A DNA stretch of 64,000 nt from Adiantum capillus-veneris (taxonomy: Eukaryota > Streptophyta > Polypodiopsida > Polypodiales > Pteridaceae): positions 91,023,842 through 91,087,841 of the forward strand of contig CM043953.1 of assembly GCA_014529385.2 (NCBI GenBank). The letters are read 5' to 3'. Position numbers and translations under genes: made by a program. The notes under the pieces are model-generated. The model had not been told where the DNA came from, ran no database searches, and saw only the letters and a program-made list of their open reading frames with translations. Below, one piece after another: positions 42,929 through 55,594 of the stretch; position 1 is the stretch's first letter; the number at the start of each line of letters is the position of its first letter.

Positions 42929-43945
42929 GCAAAGTATGCACTAGCCATTTTGGCATACCTCTAGCCTGCTCATTCTTAGCCATTTCCTCATCAAGTACAT
43001 CATGTACATCTACATCTACATCTACATCTACATAAAAAATTGGCTGATCTGTAACCCCCATAGACTGTACATTTTTCAGAACCCCCATAGGTTGTACAAT
43101 TGCAACATTAGAACTTACATTCAAACTTTCACCACTGAAAAGAGGCAATAAACTATCATAAATGTCATGTGAGATTACATTACTGTCTCTAGTACATGAC
43201 AACAAGGGCTGAACAAAATCTTCCATAAACACAACATCCCATGAAACCAAGATATGCTTTGTTTGTGGATGACACAATTTGTAACCTTTGCTTTCAACAC
43301 TATAACCAACAAAAATGCACTTGACAACCTTATAATCCAATTTTTTGCATTGCATTCGTGGCACCAAAGCATAAGCAAAACACCCAAAAACGTGTATGTG
43401 ATCAATAGATGGCTTTCTATCATGCCATGCTTTATATGGAGTCATAGAATGCAAAGCTTTTGTAGGACACCCGTTGAGTACATAAGTGGCACACATGATG
43501 GTCAAGCCAAAGAGAATGTGGAAAAGCTTGGCTTTTGACCATACACTTTGCCATCTCTGTAAGTGACATGTTCTTCCTTTCAGCAACACCATTTGGATGA
43601 GGATTTTACGGCATTGTACATTGGTGTCTAACCCCGCGAATAGCCAAAAATGCATTAAATTCATGAGACATATACTCGCCCCCTCGATCGGAATGGAGGG
43701 TGCCCATAGTACATTAAGAGACATTTTCATCCATAGCTAGAAATTTCTTGAAGCACATAAACACATTGGACTTTCCCTTAAGCGGATACACCCATGCAAG
43801 CTTGGAGTAATCATCATAGTAAAGGTAATTGCCCAAGGACGGACTTTGTATGGGCCCATAAACGTCACTATGCACAAGCTGCAACCTGCATGTAGCCCTA
43901 AACCATCCTTTGGAAACTTCAAATGTTGCATCTTACCCAAAATGA
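42768..43945 (-). pseudogene. copia integrase
   Basis: Includes an HSDRGGEYMSHEF-like block near 43690 in one frame, NPHPNGVAERKN near 43600, and in the 43730-42768 frame ATYVLNGCPTKALHSMTPYK, HVFGCFAYALVP and KCIFVGYSVESKGYKL. A D-V repeat (VDVDVDVD) at about 43034-43003 comes from a CATCTA hexamer microsatellite within the linker. Integrase would insert the cDNA copy; frame breaks make it inactive. Confidence 0.85.
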
Positions 43946-44409
43946 AACCTTCACAAACATGCTTAATAGTGCTTCAAGAGGTGGCAAAGAAGCAACCATA
44001 CCAGATTTTTGCAAACGCAACAATTTGACAAAATTCAGATACCCAAGACATGCATGCCAAAGTTTTGCATCTAAAATAGCCGTAGAATCCACAATTGCAT
44101 TTTCAAAATTTTGCCCACACTTGTCATACAAAGTGAGCTTATACAACCCACGACATAAAATGCTTGATGCAACATCTCATCACCAAAACTGAGATCATGA
44201 ACTGTACATCTATTATCCATAAATTTCACAAAAAGACCAAGTCTAGCAAGTGTAGATACAAACAAAAGATTTTTCTTGATCCCAGGTACATAAAGTGCAT
44301 CAACAAGTGTGAAAGAACTGCCATTCGCAGTAGTCAGCACAATCTTTCTGATTGCTACATCCGACCACAATCTGTAGTTGTCTGTATCAATCATTATGCT
44401 TATACTCAA
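43919..44409 (-). pseudogene. copia protease C-terminus and GAG-pre-integrase
   Basis: Contains VDALYVPGIKKNLLFVSTLA (typical LxxVLYVPxLxxNLLSVSxL block) and AKLWHACLGYLNFVKLLRLQ (GAG-pre-integrase, LWHxRLGHxN form). The protease active-site DSGA lies upstream and is not present. Confidence 0.85.
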
Positions 44410-45488
44410 TACCTACTTCTCCCTCAGTCATCTCCCTCTGCACCCCCGAATTCGTTTGATGATCCTCCCCACCTAATCACCTCTCCTTTCTCTCTCCCGC
44501 TCTCTCTTGCTCCCTTGTACCAACATAAGGCCTTGCCTATTGTGCATACCTGCATCAACATGAGTCCTTGCCTATTGAGCATATCTGTGAAGACTTCATA
44601 CCAAGATCTGGTGGAGATTCTGTAGCCAGGCATGGTTGAATGCTCTGCACACAACGAGGAGGGAAGAGTTCACTTCATCCGTAGACTCACCTCCTATTTA
44701 ACCAGGTGAAAAGTTTTACTCCCTCACTTAGCCTTGATTGTCTGCTGTATTTAAAAAATCTATACAAGAGAGGAAGGGTTGTCGAGTGCTTCTCTAGTGA
44801 ATTAAAATCTGAATGTTGGAAATCGTCGAGCAAACTGTTGCAGCTTCTCAAGTTTTTGGCCTAATTACTTGACATCTTTCACTTTGTTTAATGACTGTGC
44901 ATATACAAAAACTATAAAAAAAGCGTGGGGCGTGCGTGATGACTGTCATCAATTTCTTCCTAAAATTGAGAGTGAGGATCGATGTGCCTTTTTGCTGGTA
45001 AACAAGTCTGTCAGCATGGAAATCATGCAAAAACCTACTATTACTCAGGTTCTTTTTCAACTAACTTTCTCTTTTGTAGAGTATCCTACTACCATAGATG
45101 TTTGAAGGTTTAATCCTCATTATATTATCTGATGATGATCTACTTGTATGAAAATGATGGCTGCTAACTGACCTCCTATGGTACTATTGCTTGATTGGAT
45201 AGCTGATCTACTTTGAGCTTTTGATTTTTCTTGATTTCTCCTTTATACTGATGTTGTTTAAAATCACTGGACTCTAGTCTAGCTTTTTGGTAGCTAGATA
45301 AGCCGGTTCTTTTCTCAATGGTTGTGTTTCTTATGAGACTGGGTAAAAAAGTATTTAGAAAAGGTTGGAGAGATATTTTCCATCACCTTTACAAATGAAT
45401 AAGCACCTTGGATCATACCATTCATGTAAAACTGACCAAACTCTGTAATTATTGTCCAGTTTGGAAATGACTAGTTCTTAACTGTTGT
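44410..45488. other. Unassigned sequence with one exon-like stretch
   Basis: At 44869-45046 a plus-strand frame reads IKKAWGVRDDCHQFLPKIES and ends at a donor-like TCAG/GTTC, with an acceptor-like TTTTGTAG near 45078. No family is recognised; it could be chance. Confidence 0.25.
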
Positions 45489-45900
45489 TATGCCACTTGA
45501 ATCAGAAGGGGGTGGTGGCCTTTTGATTCGCAATTGTAAAAATAATTCTTAGGATTTACTAGGCTAAGTAAAACTCCGACTGGGAAACTTTATACTTTCA
45601 TTGATTTAAACTCAAAAATGGTTGAGCCTGCTTGAGGATGGGTAGCCCAACTTAAATTAAAACCGTTGCTAACTTTGGTTATGCCACTTGAATCAGAAGG
45701 GGGTAATGGCCTTTTGATCCGTGTAACAATTAAAAATAATTTTCATGCTTATTTGGATACCCCAAAAAAAACTTTAACAAGTAACCCAATTTGACTCAAT
45801 TTGAAAGAAAAATTATTGATAACTCTAGTTATGCCACTTGAGCCAGAAGGGGATGATGGCCTTCTGATTCACATAACAATAAAAAACATATATATCTTAG
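45489..45900. repeat. Three-copy degenerate repeat, 150-190 bp period
   Basis: TATGCCACTTGAATCAGAAG-type cores start at 45489, 45680 and 45830, each followed by GGxxxTGGCCTTxTGAT and AAAAATAAT-like sequence. Coding potential is not evident. Confidence 0.75.
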
Positions 45901-46665
45901 ACAATAGTTTAAGTTGAAAAAGTTTTAAGTAGGACAAGGATGATAACTAATAAGTTTGACGATACTCGTAATACGTATTCAAGGCTAATGAATCTGTTGT
46001 CTTGTTTATATGAATGCAAGTGAAATTCTATCTTTAAATTTTTTTGGCTTTATTGATGTCCGCCTTGGAAGAACCTTGCCAATTCAACCTGAATAACCTC
46101 CACAACTCTATATTTTTTTGTATAGGATCATTCAAATGATGCTTCATTCTTATTATATTGTACAAAAATGGATCTAAAACTTGAGTCATTGTTGTACAAA
46201 TCTATGTCTTGTTATCTAAAGCCAGTTGTCTTTCAAATGTTATGTTCTTTTGTGTATATGTATTAAGTTTAATACAGCAACATACACACACAAATTGTTA
46301 ATCAAATGATAAAAGGTGCTAATGATGTTGTTGCAGAGCTTAAGGGTGCATGTGAAAGCTCTTTCCACAGACATTCTCCACAGATAGATGGGCTTTTGAT
46401 TGTGTGCTCAAGGATGGAGTAATTAGAGTTTGAAGAGGAACAAAATCATTTCTAGATGCAAGAAAGCTAGTGCCTAATGCAAACACCTAAGTACTTAATT
46501 GGAAACGATGAATGCTCATTAGCATTCTAATCAAAATGGAAAATATTGGCTCAAGGGTATGGGCCCAATAACATGCTCACACAAAATGATTAGAGACTAA
46601 TTAGACTAAGGGTTTCAATGGATGATTAAGAGATGCTAATCACCTCTAATGGATCTGATACCGTT
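45901..46665. other. Unassigned; ends in a degenerate minus-strand primer site
   Basis: No gene seen. On the minus strand CGGTATCAGATCC (46664-46652) is a degraded tRNA-iMet-type primer site directly downstream of the LTR at 46666-47081. Confidence 0.4.
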
Positions 46666-47203
<538 letters not shown>

Positions 47204-47541
47204 AATGAAATGTTATATTAACGTCTTCAGAAGGCCAGAGTGACCTATGAGACCAGAAAGTTACAATGTGGTGGATCTGATATAAAGTCAGAGTAACAAA
47301 AATGACAAAATAAAATCACAAAATAAAATGCTATGGAACCCGAAACAACTAGGTGTGATCTAAGCAGCTAGGTGGGATAGCTAAATCACAGATCACAAAA
47401 GATCCAGCATCGGTCTCGCTGGTGAATCTCATCAATCTCCTCCCTGGTCAATAGCCTGACCACCGGGCGTCATGCATGTCGGGCCAAAGTGATCCGAATC
47501 CTCTGATGCAGCCTCCGTTGATGCTATGTAGTACTCCGCAG

Positions 47542-48555
47542 TCATGGGTGTTTGGATCTCCCTAGCTCGGCCTCTTGGTCGATCAGTGTGCCTCTGATGT
47601 GAGGCGACGAGCTCTCCTGTGGTAGTAGCTCCTCCGAGTGTCCAATGTTTTCTCTAAAGAAGTCTATGATGCGTCTCTGAGATTGGCTGGCCTCTCCCCT
47701 CATCAGGCTCTCTCTGTGTCTGCGTAGCTTGAGCAAAAATAGACCCAAGCATCTCTTATCCTCGTACCGCATGACTCTGGAAAGTGGTCCGAAGCCCTCT
47801 CTGAACAAGCAGTGGAAGCGGCCACGTATCTCGTAGTAGACGGGGTAGTGGCATGTGTAGTGCAACTCTGTCTCAGACTCCCGGTCACATGGCATGTCTT
47901 GGCTTCTGTTGGTACTCTGATGTATCTCCCAGTCTCGATCCGTAGCTGGTGTGAAGATATGCGTATCTCGCCAATAGCACATCTTATCCCATGAGACAAG
48001 TGGGTGTCCAAGTATCTGGGCCTCATCACAAAACCGTCCTCCGTAAGCTGGAGAAGGTACTCTTTGTAGAAAGCCATCTTCGTGCCCACAGCTCCTGTGC
48101 TGGCTGTATCCATGTCTCCTTGGTGTCTAGCTAAGTTAGGTCCTGGCGGATGAGCTTGGTGATCTTGGACTGTGTAAGAGTCAGAGAGGGTGCATCCAAT
48201 GAGTACTAGAAGGGGGGCAATCAGTTTATGCTTAACCCATGCGCCTCAAACCATGATGTCATCTCCCCATACTAGCATGTTGTATCTCCCTGCATGGCTA
48301 ACTATTGAGAGGACTCAAGTGCAAGGCGGGCATATCTGTTTCTGGGACGTTCCCACATGCAGTGTATGAAGGAGACATATTTGGTGACGCCTCAACCACT
48401 AGTGGGGGAGCAGCTAGCTCTGCTTGGATAATGGCACGTGTTACTAAAGCCTTGGCTCTAATGAGCCGTGAGATCATAGAGACTAGTGGCTTCTCCATGT
48501 CCCCCCATCCATCATGCGACCTATCCTCCCGTGATGGTCCAATGAAGGTCCCCAA
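47542..48555 (-). pseudogene. LINE pol C-terminal region
   Basis: 48555-48298 contains SRLIRAKALVTRAIIQAELA, and 48113-47542 contains a Cys/His pattern (CDRESETELHYTCHYP) like the zinc-binding end of plant LINE pol, then LGLFLLKLRRHRESL. The pieces are in different frames. Confidence 0.65.
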
Positions 48556-48769
48556 ATCCCAGCTCCATTCAGCAATGCAGAAGCCACCAAGGTGTCAAAG
48601 AGCCAGAGTTTTGTCTGAGGCTCCTAAAACTGAACATGTGAACACATCCTCTCCAATCTACCTAATGATACATGGGCTCTTGTCATGCTAGTCTCTGCTG
48701 CTCTTCTCAATGAAAATGATGGTCCACTAAAAACCACTCCAAGGTAGGTGTAAGCATCTGTATACTCCA

Positions 48770-49683
48770 CTATCTCCTGGCCGTATGTGAATGCGGACGC
48801 TCACCTCCTGATCCACTGTGGGGTGGTATTAAATACCATGACCTTGGTTTTACCAGGTTGACAGACAAACCACTTTCATGGGCAAACCGATGCAAAGCAT
48901 TCAAGTGACGTTGCATCCCCTCCGGAGAGTCGGAGATCAACACAATATTATCAGCATATAACAATAGTGGAATCCATGTTCCTGCCAGTTGTGCACCTCT
49001 ATCAACATCTCTCTCAATGTAGTCAGAAACCTCATCCACATATATACCAAATAGAGTAGGAGAGAGCGGGCAACCCTGCTTCACTCCAATAGTGGAGTGA
49101 ACCGCTGTAGATAGGCCCTTTGAGGTGTGTACATGCCCCACTACTGACCTGTATAGTGCCATGACCCGCCAAATGAGCTCTTTGGGTACTCCCATCTCCT
49201 GTAATCTGCGCATCAATCTAGCTCTGGCTACTGTGTCAAATGCTTTGCGGAAGTCCACAAAGCTACAATAGATCCGTCTCCCATGTGATCTGCCCTCCTC
49301 AATGATGGCTCAGAGTGTCAAGATATGGTCAAGAGTATAAAAACCTCTCCTAAATCTTGCATGGCCGGCTGGGCGTATCCCCTCTCTCTCTGCCCATCCA
49401 CTCAACTGTGCTGCTCAAGAATGGATGCGTACAACCGTGCCAATGTGTGTCCGATCATGATAGTGCGATAATTCCCAGGCTCCATAGGGTCTCATGACTT
49501 GCAGATAGGTGCAATAGTAGATAGGCTCCAAGTATTAGGCAAGCCCTCACACATGGCACGGTTAAACATAACTGCTAAGAGCTTTGCTAGTAGATCTGTG
49601 GCATGCATGAAGTGCTCAGCTACTAAGCCATCATGATCATATGCTCTCCCAGTTCTCATCCTGCCAATGGCCTTCCTCACCAT
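48770..49683 (-). pseudogene. LINE reverse transcriptase with YADN box
   Basis: 49683-49492 gives the RT N-terminal block (GRAYDHDGLVAEHF, NTWSLSTIAPICKS). 49258-48770 gives DFRKAFDTVARARL, GVKQGCPLSPTLFGIYVDEV and LLLYADNIVLISDS. The catalytic box normally reads YADD or FADD; here the second Asp codon GAT is AAT, giving YADN. A broken stretch lies between the two pieces. Confidence 0.9.
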
Positions 49684-50264
49684 CTCAGTGGTGAGAAAAG
49701 CTCATGCATGGGGGCATGGATCGAGAGGGTCGGGAAGGGGCGGCTGTCCAGGAACTGTGTACAGAGATGACGCATACTGCCCCCAGGACTCTGTAGAAGT
49801 AATGGAAAGGGGGGGGGAGGGGAGAGTGCTCACGAAAGAGCCGCCATGCCTCACGTGAGTCTTGACTCAAGAATAGCTGGTATAGATCCTGCTCTAGGCG
49901 AGCCAAAAATGCTAGAGCAGGCCAAAAATGCCCTCTTCTTCCACCGCACTAGGTGTCGAAAGTTAATATGTGGTTGTCTGTGAGTGATGTCCCCCAAAAG
50001 CATCTCCTTCTGAAGTCTAGCTCTGGTCTAGCGGCATTCCTCATCATACCAGCTGTTCTCGGACATGCTCCCAGAATGGCGTCTCTGCTCAGGCTGTGTG
50101 TGTGGGTATGCCTCTGCTGCTGCATCATGTAACGTTTGTGTCACTATAGTAGTAAGCTCCTCCAAAGGTCGCCCTGGCTCTTCTGTACACAAGCGTCTGT
50201 AGATCCCATCTATGTATACGGAGTCCGTCTCCCGCGTGAAGGTGTAGCGAGTAGGGGCTGCTGC

Positions 50265-51117
50265 CTATGGCCTGTGTGCTACACTAAACTGGAAAAAGAT
50301 GGTCAGCAACACGAGAGCATGATCCACTACCACACCAATAGGTCTGGGTCCAACTGTGAGGTCCTGGATACTAGAGATGAGACTCGGCTGTGCCATGACA
50401 TAATCCACTGTGCTAGCTCCATGTCTGTGTGGGAAGCATGTAAACCCCCCCCCCCCCCCCCCCCCCAATGGGAAATCTCTGTAGGGCATTCAAGATGACC
50501 AATCCATGTGCAGTCCCCATGTCTATCAAGTGTCGTCCATACTCAGTATTCTCCCCATCCTGTGATAGTCTGGATAGGCCCGTCTCTGCAACATCCAGCT
50601 CTCTCAGCATCTCCTCTGAAGTATCATTAAAAACTGTCTGCTGATGGGCAGTCCTAGCGTTGAAGTCCCCTAGAATGATGATGTCACCATCTCTAGAGAA
50701 CTCCCAGATGTCATCATCCAAAATAGGAAAGGGGGACTGTCCTCTGGGTGGTGCATACATTGACATACTCGGGGGCAATTGGCAAATAGCAGTGTAAAGA
50801 TATCTGCCTGTCTCTGCTCTGAATCTCACCCACATGTACTTAGCTTGCTCATCCCTACGAGCTATATGTATCAATGGCTGCATTTCCTCCCTAAATAACA
50901 TTGTCACTCCTCCTGAGCCCGGCCCTCTGTGCTCTGATCGTGTCTCCTGTCTACATCCGGTCTCCCATCTGTATCCACTAATGTGAGGCATAGACTGCCC
51001 AGGGGGGGACCTGATGTGTCTCAGAGTAGAAGATGATAGCTCTCCCACTAAAACTTTTCTCAAAAGCACCCACATCAAGACGCATAGATCCATTACAATT
51101 CCAGGTAGCAACTTTGA
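50265..51117 (-). pseudogene. LINE apurinic-like endonuclease
   Basis: The start in one frame gives KVATWNCNGS (catalytic Asn region, about 51117-51088). After a shift, ILGDFNART (50673-50647) is the catalytic GDFN motif, and after the poly(G) tract another frame gives GASTVDYVMAQPSL and VDHALVL (S-x-VDYV and SDHxPL motifs, His in VDHA). The enzyme nicks target DNA to prime reverse transcription. The poly(C/G) run at 50445-50466 sits at the last frame switch. Confidence 0.8.
50445..50466. repeat. (C)22 homopolymer inside the LINE endonuclease
   Basis: Twenty-two consecutive C on the plus strand, translated as a Gly run on the LINE strand. The endonuclease reading frame changes across it. Confidence 0.97.
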
Positions 51118-51253
51118 GTGTGGTCCCATAGGTCTTACACCGTCATGTGGAGCGTGGCTCCAATATCACCACTCTTCCATCTCGATAAAAATCAATCTTA
51201 CCTTTTTCCTTTGCCACTCTAATCTCTGACATTACCTCTTGCATATGAGCTAT

Positions 51254-51985
51254 CTATGAATCATCCCCGAGAAAGATGCTCGTTTTCTTAAGAGTTGGTC
51301 TCTTCAAAAAAAAGTCCTCCTTCGCTTTCATGGAAGGAAAACGAAGGATGAGTGTCCTTTCTTTCGAGGTTTCCCCCTTGCTCACATTTTTCTTGTTGCT
51401 CACTCTCCAAGCTCTTGAGTGCATCGGCTCATGAACCCCCATCAAAGCCATGAGTTCTTTTACCTCTTCGTCCACATTATCTTTATCTTTAAGGCCCCAA
51501 ATCCTCACACATAAAGAGCGCGCACACCTTCTTTGCTCCTCTTCTAGTGTCAAGTTAATTATGGTGGGTGTGGACGTAGTTGTTTCCTTGCTTTTCTTTT
51601 TCTTGGCAACCTCAATCCATTTATCGGCCTGATCTGCCTTCTGTTGAGTCTTTGTAATAACGTCCACCTAAGAGGTCGTCATTTCTTTGTGCCGCTCTTC
51701 CCCCTCTTTGATCGTGTTTAGCTCTTCTATTACTGAAGGTTACAATTCTCCCTCTTCAAGTGTATTTCGTGATCGTGCCTCTGCAAGCTCCCTCTTGAGT
51801 AACACAATCTTTTCCTCTTGGGCCGTCACACGATCTCCCAGTGTAGCTATCTTGCTTTCTTGGGCCAACACACCTTCATCGAGCATTTTTATTGTGGTCA
51901 ATAAGTTGTGGTTGAGCTTGTTAATTGTTTCGATCATTTCTCTTTGCACTTTTGAACTGCATCCTCTAAAGGTCGAGCTTATCAT
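51254..51985 (-). pseudogene. LINE ORF1-like region (coiled coil and RRM-like part)
   Basis: 51985-51740 is a predicted coiled coil (ATLGDRVTAQEEKIVLLKRE). 51667-51254 has a Lys-rich stretch, then CVRIWGLKDKDNVDEEVKEL and TLILRFPSMKAKEDFFLKR, resembling the RNA-recognition fold of L1 ORF1 proteins (RNA chaperone). The two parts are in different frames. Confidence 0.55.
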
Positions 51986-52304
51986 TCTGTGTCCTCATGC
52001 TTGGTCGTCCCAAAAAACGAGAGAAAAATTTACGATAGTAGTAGGAGACCACACTCCACGCACCACACACTATGCATACATGTTCCCCTCACTTTAAGCA
52101 AACTGGACATACATTTTGCCTTTTCTGCAAAATTTGCAAATCAAAACAAATTCTCGCTTTCTGCAACTTCCAATTCTGCAATTTTTGTAAGTTATGCAAA
52201 TTCTATAAATTTTTGAACTTTGCTTGCAATTACTGCTTTTTTGTAGGGCTGAAAAAGCCATTTGAAACTCGTTTGGAAAAAACCTGCACTTGCCGAGGGT
52301 GGGA

Positions 52305-52540
52305 GGGGGGGGGGGGGCGGGGGGAATGCTGGCCCGTGGGGGGACGCCTGCGGGTTGCGTACTATGGGAAAAGAGTTGTAGGTTACGCACGCGAAAACGA
52401 GGGGGTGCTGCAAGTTATGCGAGGGGTGGGCTGCAGGTTACGTACGAAAGGGGAGAACGGGATGGGTGAGTTGCAAGTTACGCGTGAAGGGTGTGTTGTA
52501 GGTTACGCACGAGAGAGAGAGAGAGAGAGAGAGAGAGGCT
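52305..52540. repeat. G-run and degenerate 25-40 bp tandem repeat
   Basis: A run of 13 G (52305-52317) is followed by further G runs. Then five related units with cores GTTGTAGGTTACGCACG (52373), GCTGCAAGTTATGCGAG (52407), GCTGCAGGTTACGTACG (52430), GTTGCAAGTTACGCGTG (52469) and GTTGTAGGTTACGCACG (52495) end in a short GA microsatellite. It lies just upstream of the minus-strand LINE ORF1. Confidence 0.75.
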
Positions 52541-52795
52541 ATGTATGACATGATCCTCTTTAGAGAGAGAAAGTAAGGAAGCATGTAACATCAAGGTCTG
52601 TTAATCATTCCGTATAAGTTCATGAAATACATAGTTCCTTTTTCTTAGATTAACCTTTCCACTCTTGATAATTGGTGAGGAAATCTAAACTAACATAATA
52701 TGGCGAAAGGGGGAACCCTTTACACTTGTTGAAATCTGTGACATGAAAGCTAAACTCCAAAACTTAAGAGAAGCCCTTGTGCACGCGATAAAGAG

Positions 52796-52832
<37 letters not shown>

Positions 52833-53858
52833 CGGCCGGCCATACTATAAAATATAAATTCAACCTTACCTAAACTTCATAGAGGAGAGACATGAGTCTC
52901 CCTTTAGGCTTCTTAGTAAGCTCTACTCCAAAAGGCTGGTCATTTGTTGCCTCCGAGCGACCTTCAACTCCCATCCTAGCTTTAAAGTGCTCTTCATGTA
53001 ACAAGTCATTATATATTTCAATATAATTATTTGCATCTTTCAAGATGATATATATGTAGCACTAGTGCTCCTTATTTAGCCCATCCATGAAACCAATCAC
53101 CTTCTTTGAAGTGCAAGCGACCGATGCACATTTCTCTATTTTTGGAAGTACATGTCAAAACTATCTTTGTTACATCTCCCCTCTTTGTTGTGAAACACAA
53201 TTTTTTTTGGATATTCTTTAGCTAGCCATCGCTATCTCATGTTTTTGTGTGCCAATACTTCAATGATTTGAGTTGCATAACCCAGAGAAGAGACATTCCG
53301 AGTCCCTTACCAATGGCTGACCAAAATGGCCAGATGGTAACATTTGGACAGCACACATGGCTATTCACTCAACCATCCAAATCTGAAAAATGTCATGTTG
53401 TACTCCATTAGTGCATCCTCTTCATGAATCTGTGCACCATGCACTTCACGTAGCACATGCTCCTTGTGCTCAAAAATGAATTCATGATGAGCAAAAAAAT
53501 TATGTTATGATTCCATGGATGATTGATGAGGTTCCAAATGATTGATCAGTTCCAAATACTGATCAATCATCTGGCCAAATGCTCGCATGATCGATGAGGT
53601 TCCATGGATGGTAACTGCGAGCATGCATGGATACTCGGTGAGCTACTGATTACTCCATATGAATTCATTTTATGTTATGTTAGGTTGTACATGCACCCGT
53701 AACGCAAATATTACAGCTCATACCATCAAAACCTAAAAGGCAAAAGCCATTAGGTCATGTTTGACGTGTTACACAATCATCAATGCAGAGAGGATTGTGC
53801 TTTGAAAGGTGTAAGACTCAATTCTAAACTCTACCTTTCTTCCAATAATCACTCAATG
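52541..53858 (-). other. Intergenic; one possible minus-strand exon
   Basis: At about 53070-52868 a minus-strand frame reads YIEIYNDLLHEEHFKARMGV, then QPFGVELTKKPKGRLMSLLY, ending in TAG followed by GTAAGG. No family is recognised. The remaining sequence, including the 3' flank of the carboxypeptidase gene, shows no feature. Confidence 0.25.
52797..52829. repeat. (GA)n microsatellite
   Basis: About 33 bp of GA repeat. Confidence 0.95.
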
Positions 53859-55594
53859 CTACAATATTGTAGTGGGTCGGGTAGCTTTTTGGACCTTAGA
53901 AAAGGCCCTATGTCTACACAAAAAGAAAATGAAACCTATCAGTACACCAAACACCAGACAAAAGCTTGTTGTCTTCAGATGAGCAGCTACTATTTCACTG
54001 ATAACATCCCTATCATAAACAGCCTTCTGTTGTTCTCTCCATGAAACCAACTGCTCCACCAGCACGTCTTTCATGGATATGAAGCTCTCTGAGTTGAGTT
54101 CAAGCCCGCCGGCACGTGAGCTCTCATTATACAAAATCTTTTGAGAGCCCGTTGCATTTTGTCCAAGAGATGCCCCTTCTCCATGATCAAGGGCCATGGG
54201 TTGAAGTTTGAAATCAAGGAGTGCCGCCTTGCCTTCTTCAACAAGCACTACAGCTGTTTGACTAATATATCCATGCATGCTCGCAGTTACTGCCAAAACA
54301 TTACATCACTCCTTACGTACTTTGATGGTCTAGAGTATAAAATGAGTAAGCTGATGGTATGATTACCTTCATAATCTCTTCCTGGACTAAGTAGTCTGTG
54401 ATAATCACCGTACTTCTTGCTTGCAAACACCTGAAGCATGTTGAAGCCAGCAAGCAGTTAAAAGAGAAAACTTTGACGCATGTGTCGAGACTACGACGAT
54501 AACTACCTCTGATAGTGCAGCTAGCAGTATTTTATTGATTTGGGCAAAACATCTATACATACATACATGTATATAAATAGATATAAATATTACTGGAGGT
54601 CGCACATTTCGTAGGTTTTGCAAGCGTTTTGCGGTTTCAAGGTTTCATACTGATGAAACGGGTTTTATGTCACACTGATGCCAAGGAGGCTTGATGGGCA
54701 AAGATACAATTCAGGAATCCCAAGAGGGCTTGATTTCAAAAGCGTTCCACTCAGAAAGAGTTTTAGGATAATTGTCCAGAGGATTATGCACTTTTTTTGT
54801 GGGAAATGTGTGCTATATGCACACCTGCATTCATAGATGTTCGTGCTTCAGTTATGAAAACTCACAGTGAAATTGATGCCCTTCACAGAAATAGTTGCAG
54901 GAAGAGGTGTGCCCCTCGAAGATAAAACTCGTCCATGGACACCAGACTACAGATCACAAAGGAAAGAAATCAAATTCCTGATATTTTGAAACTGACCTAT
55001 GTAATCAAGTTGGCTCTTGTCATACCTTAACAAGGCTTGCAACAAGCAAAAGCATGCTTAATCGATTTGCCTCCCAGATGTCTTTTAGCTTGACAAAGAA
55101 AGAGAGAAGCCATAGATTACAACAGGGTTTCCGGCATTGTTAGCTGCCAAACAACTTCACTGGGCTGATGTTTCAACCATTTTAAAAGCCCTATCAAGGG
55201 TTTGAGGCAAAATGAGTTGACGGAGTGTCACAATCCTCCTGTTGAGCATCGAGGACTAGATGCTACCTTGCTTAACAGCCCCACTAATACATGTAAATGG
55301 CCTAATCCCATCTTCCATGTCTAGCTATTGTTTGCGGGTCTACTCAAAGGCATTCTTAAGAAAGGCAAGAAAGAACCTTGAGGAATGTACAAGAGCCAAT
55401 AATTGGAGATAAAACCCAGCAAGAAAAAAGCATGCATATATGACCAAAATAAAAAAGCACGACAAAATTACCCCAGCTTGTGCAGAAGTACCTCATTCTC
55501 GGGAGGCCACTTGTTTTCAGAGATCTCTAAAGTTAGATCCATACACTTTCCATGAATGTAGTTCCAATCCTGCATACCTCCATACAATGGATAC
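53859..55594 (-). CDS. SOL1 / carboxypeptidase D-like M14 metallocarboxypeptidase, 3' exons
   Basis: Five exons on the minus strand: 55594-55492, 55088-55026, 54946-54866, 54430-54367 and 54289-53859. All have GT-AG borders and agreeing phases (the first needs two bases from an upstream exon), giving the last 247 residues. The enzyme removes C-terminal basic residues; plant SOL1 trims CLE-type peptide precursors in the secretory system. Visible: YGGMQDWNY (substrate-binding Tyr region) and LTLEISENKWP with the catalytic Glu; a helix IWEANRLSMLLLVASLVK; the transthyretin-like domain (SGVHGRVLS, VKGINFT, YGDYHRLLSPGRDYEVTAS, LLDFKLQ); a juxtamembrane region; one membrane helix (CLVFGVLIGFIFFL); and a short basic tail. 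The zinc ligands HxxE and His lie on earlier exons not found in the window. Either a long transposon-filled intron separates them or the gene is truncated. Confidence 0.9.

Larger units (their letters stand above)
41106..44409 (-). mobile_element. Ty1/copia element, 5'-truncated, degenerate
   Basis: Minus-strand order: protease end and GAG-pre-integrase (44409-43919), integrase (about 43945-42950), RT (42928 to about 42000) and RNase H (41995-41470), then a 3' segment to about 41106 with a TATA-like TATATACG (near 41218) that is probably LTR. The 5' end stops at about 44409 with no gag, primer site or 5' LTR. Stops and frame shifts occur throughout. A 91-bp tandem duplication (41892-41982 and about 41983-42073) lies between the RT and RNase H parts. 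Confidence 0.85.

Noticed and set aside
52072-52548. 158-codon plus-strand frame rich in Gly and Arg
   Set aside because: Covers a G-run, tandem repeats and a GA microsatellite; composition explains its openness.
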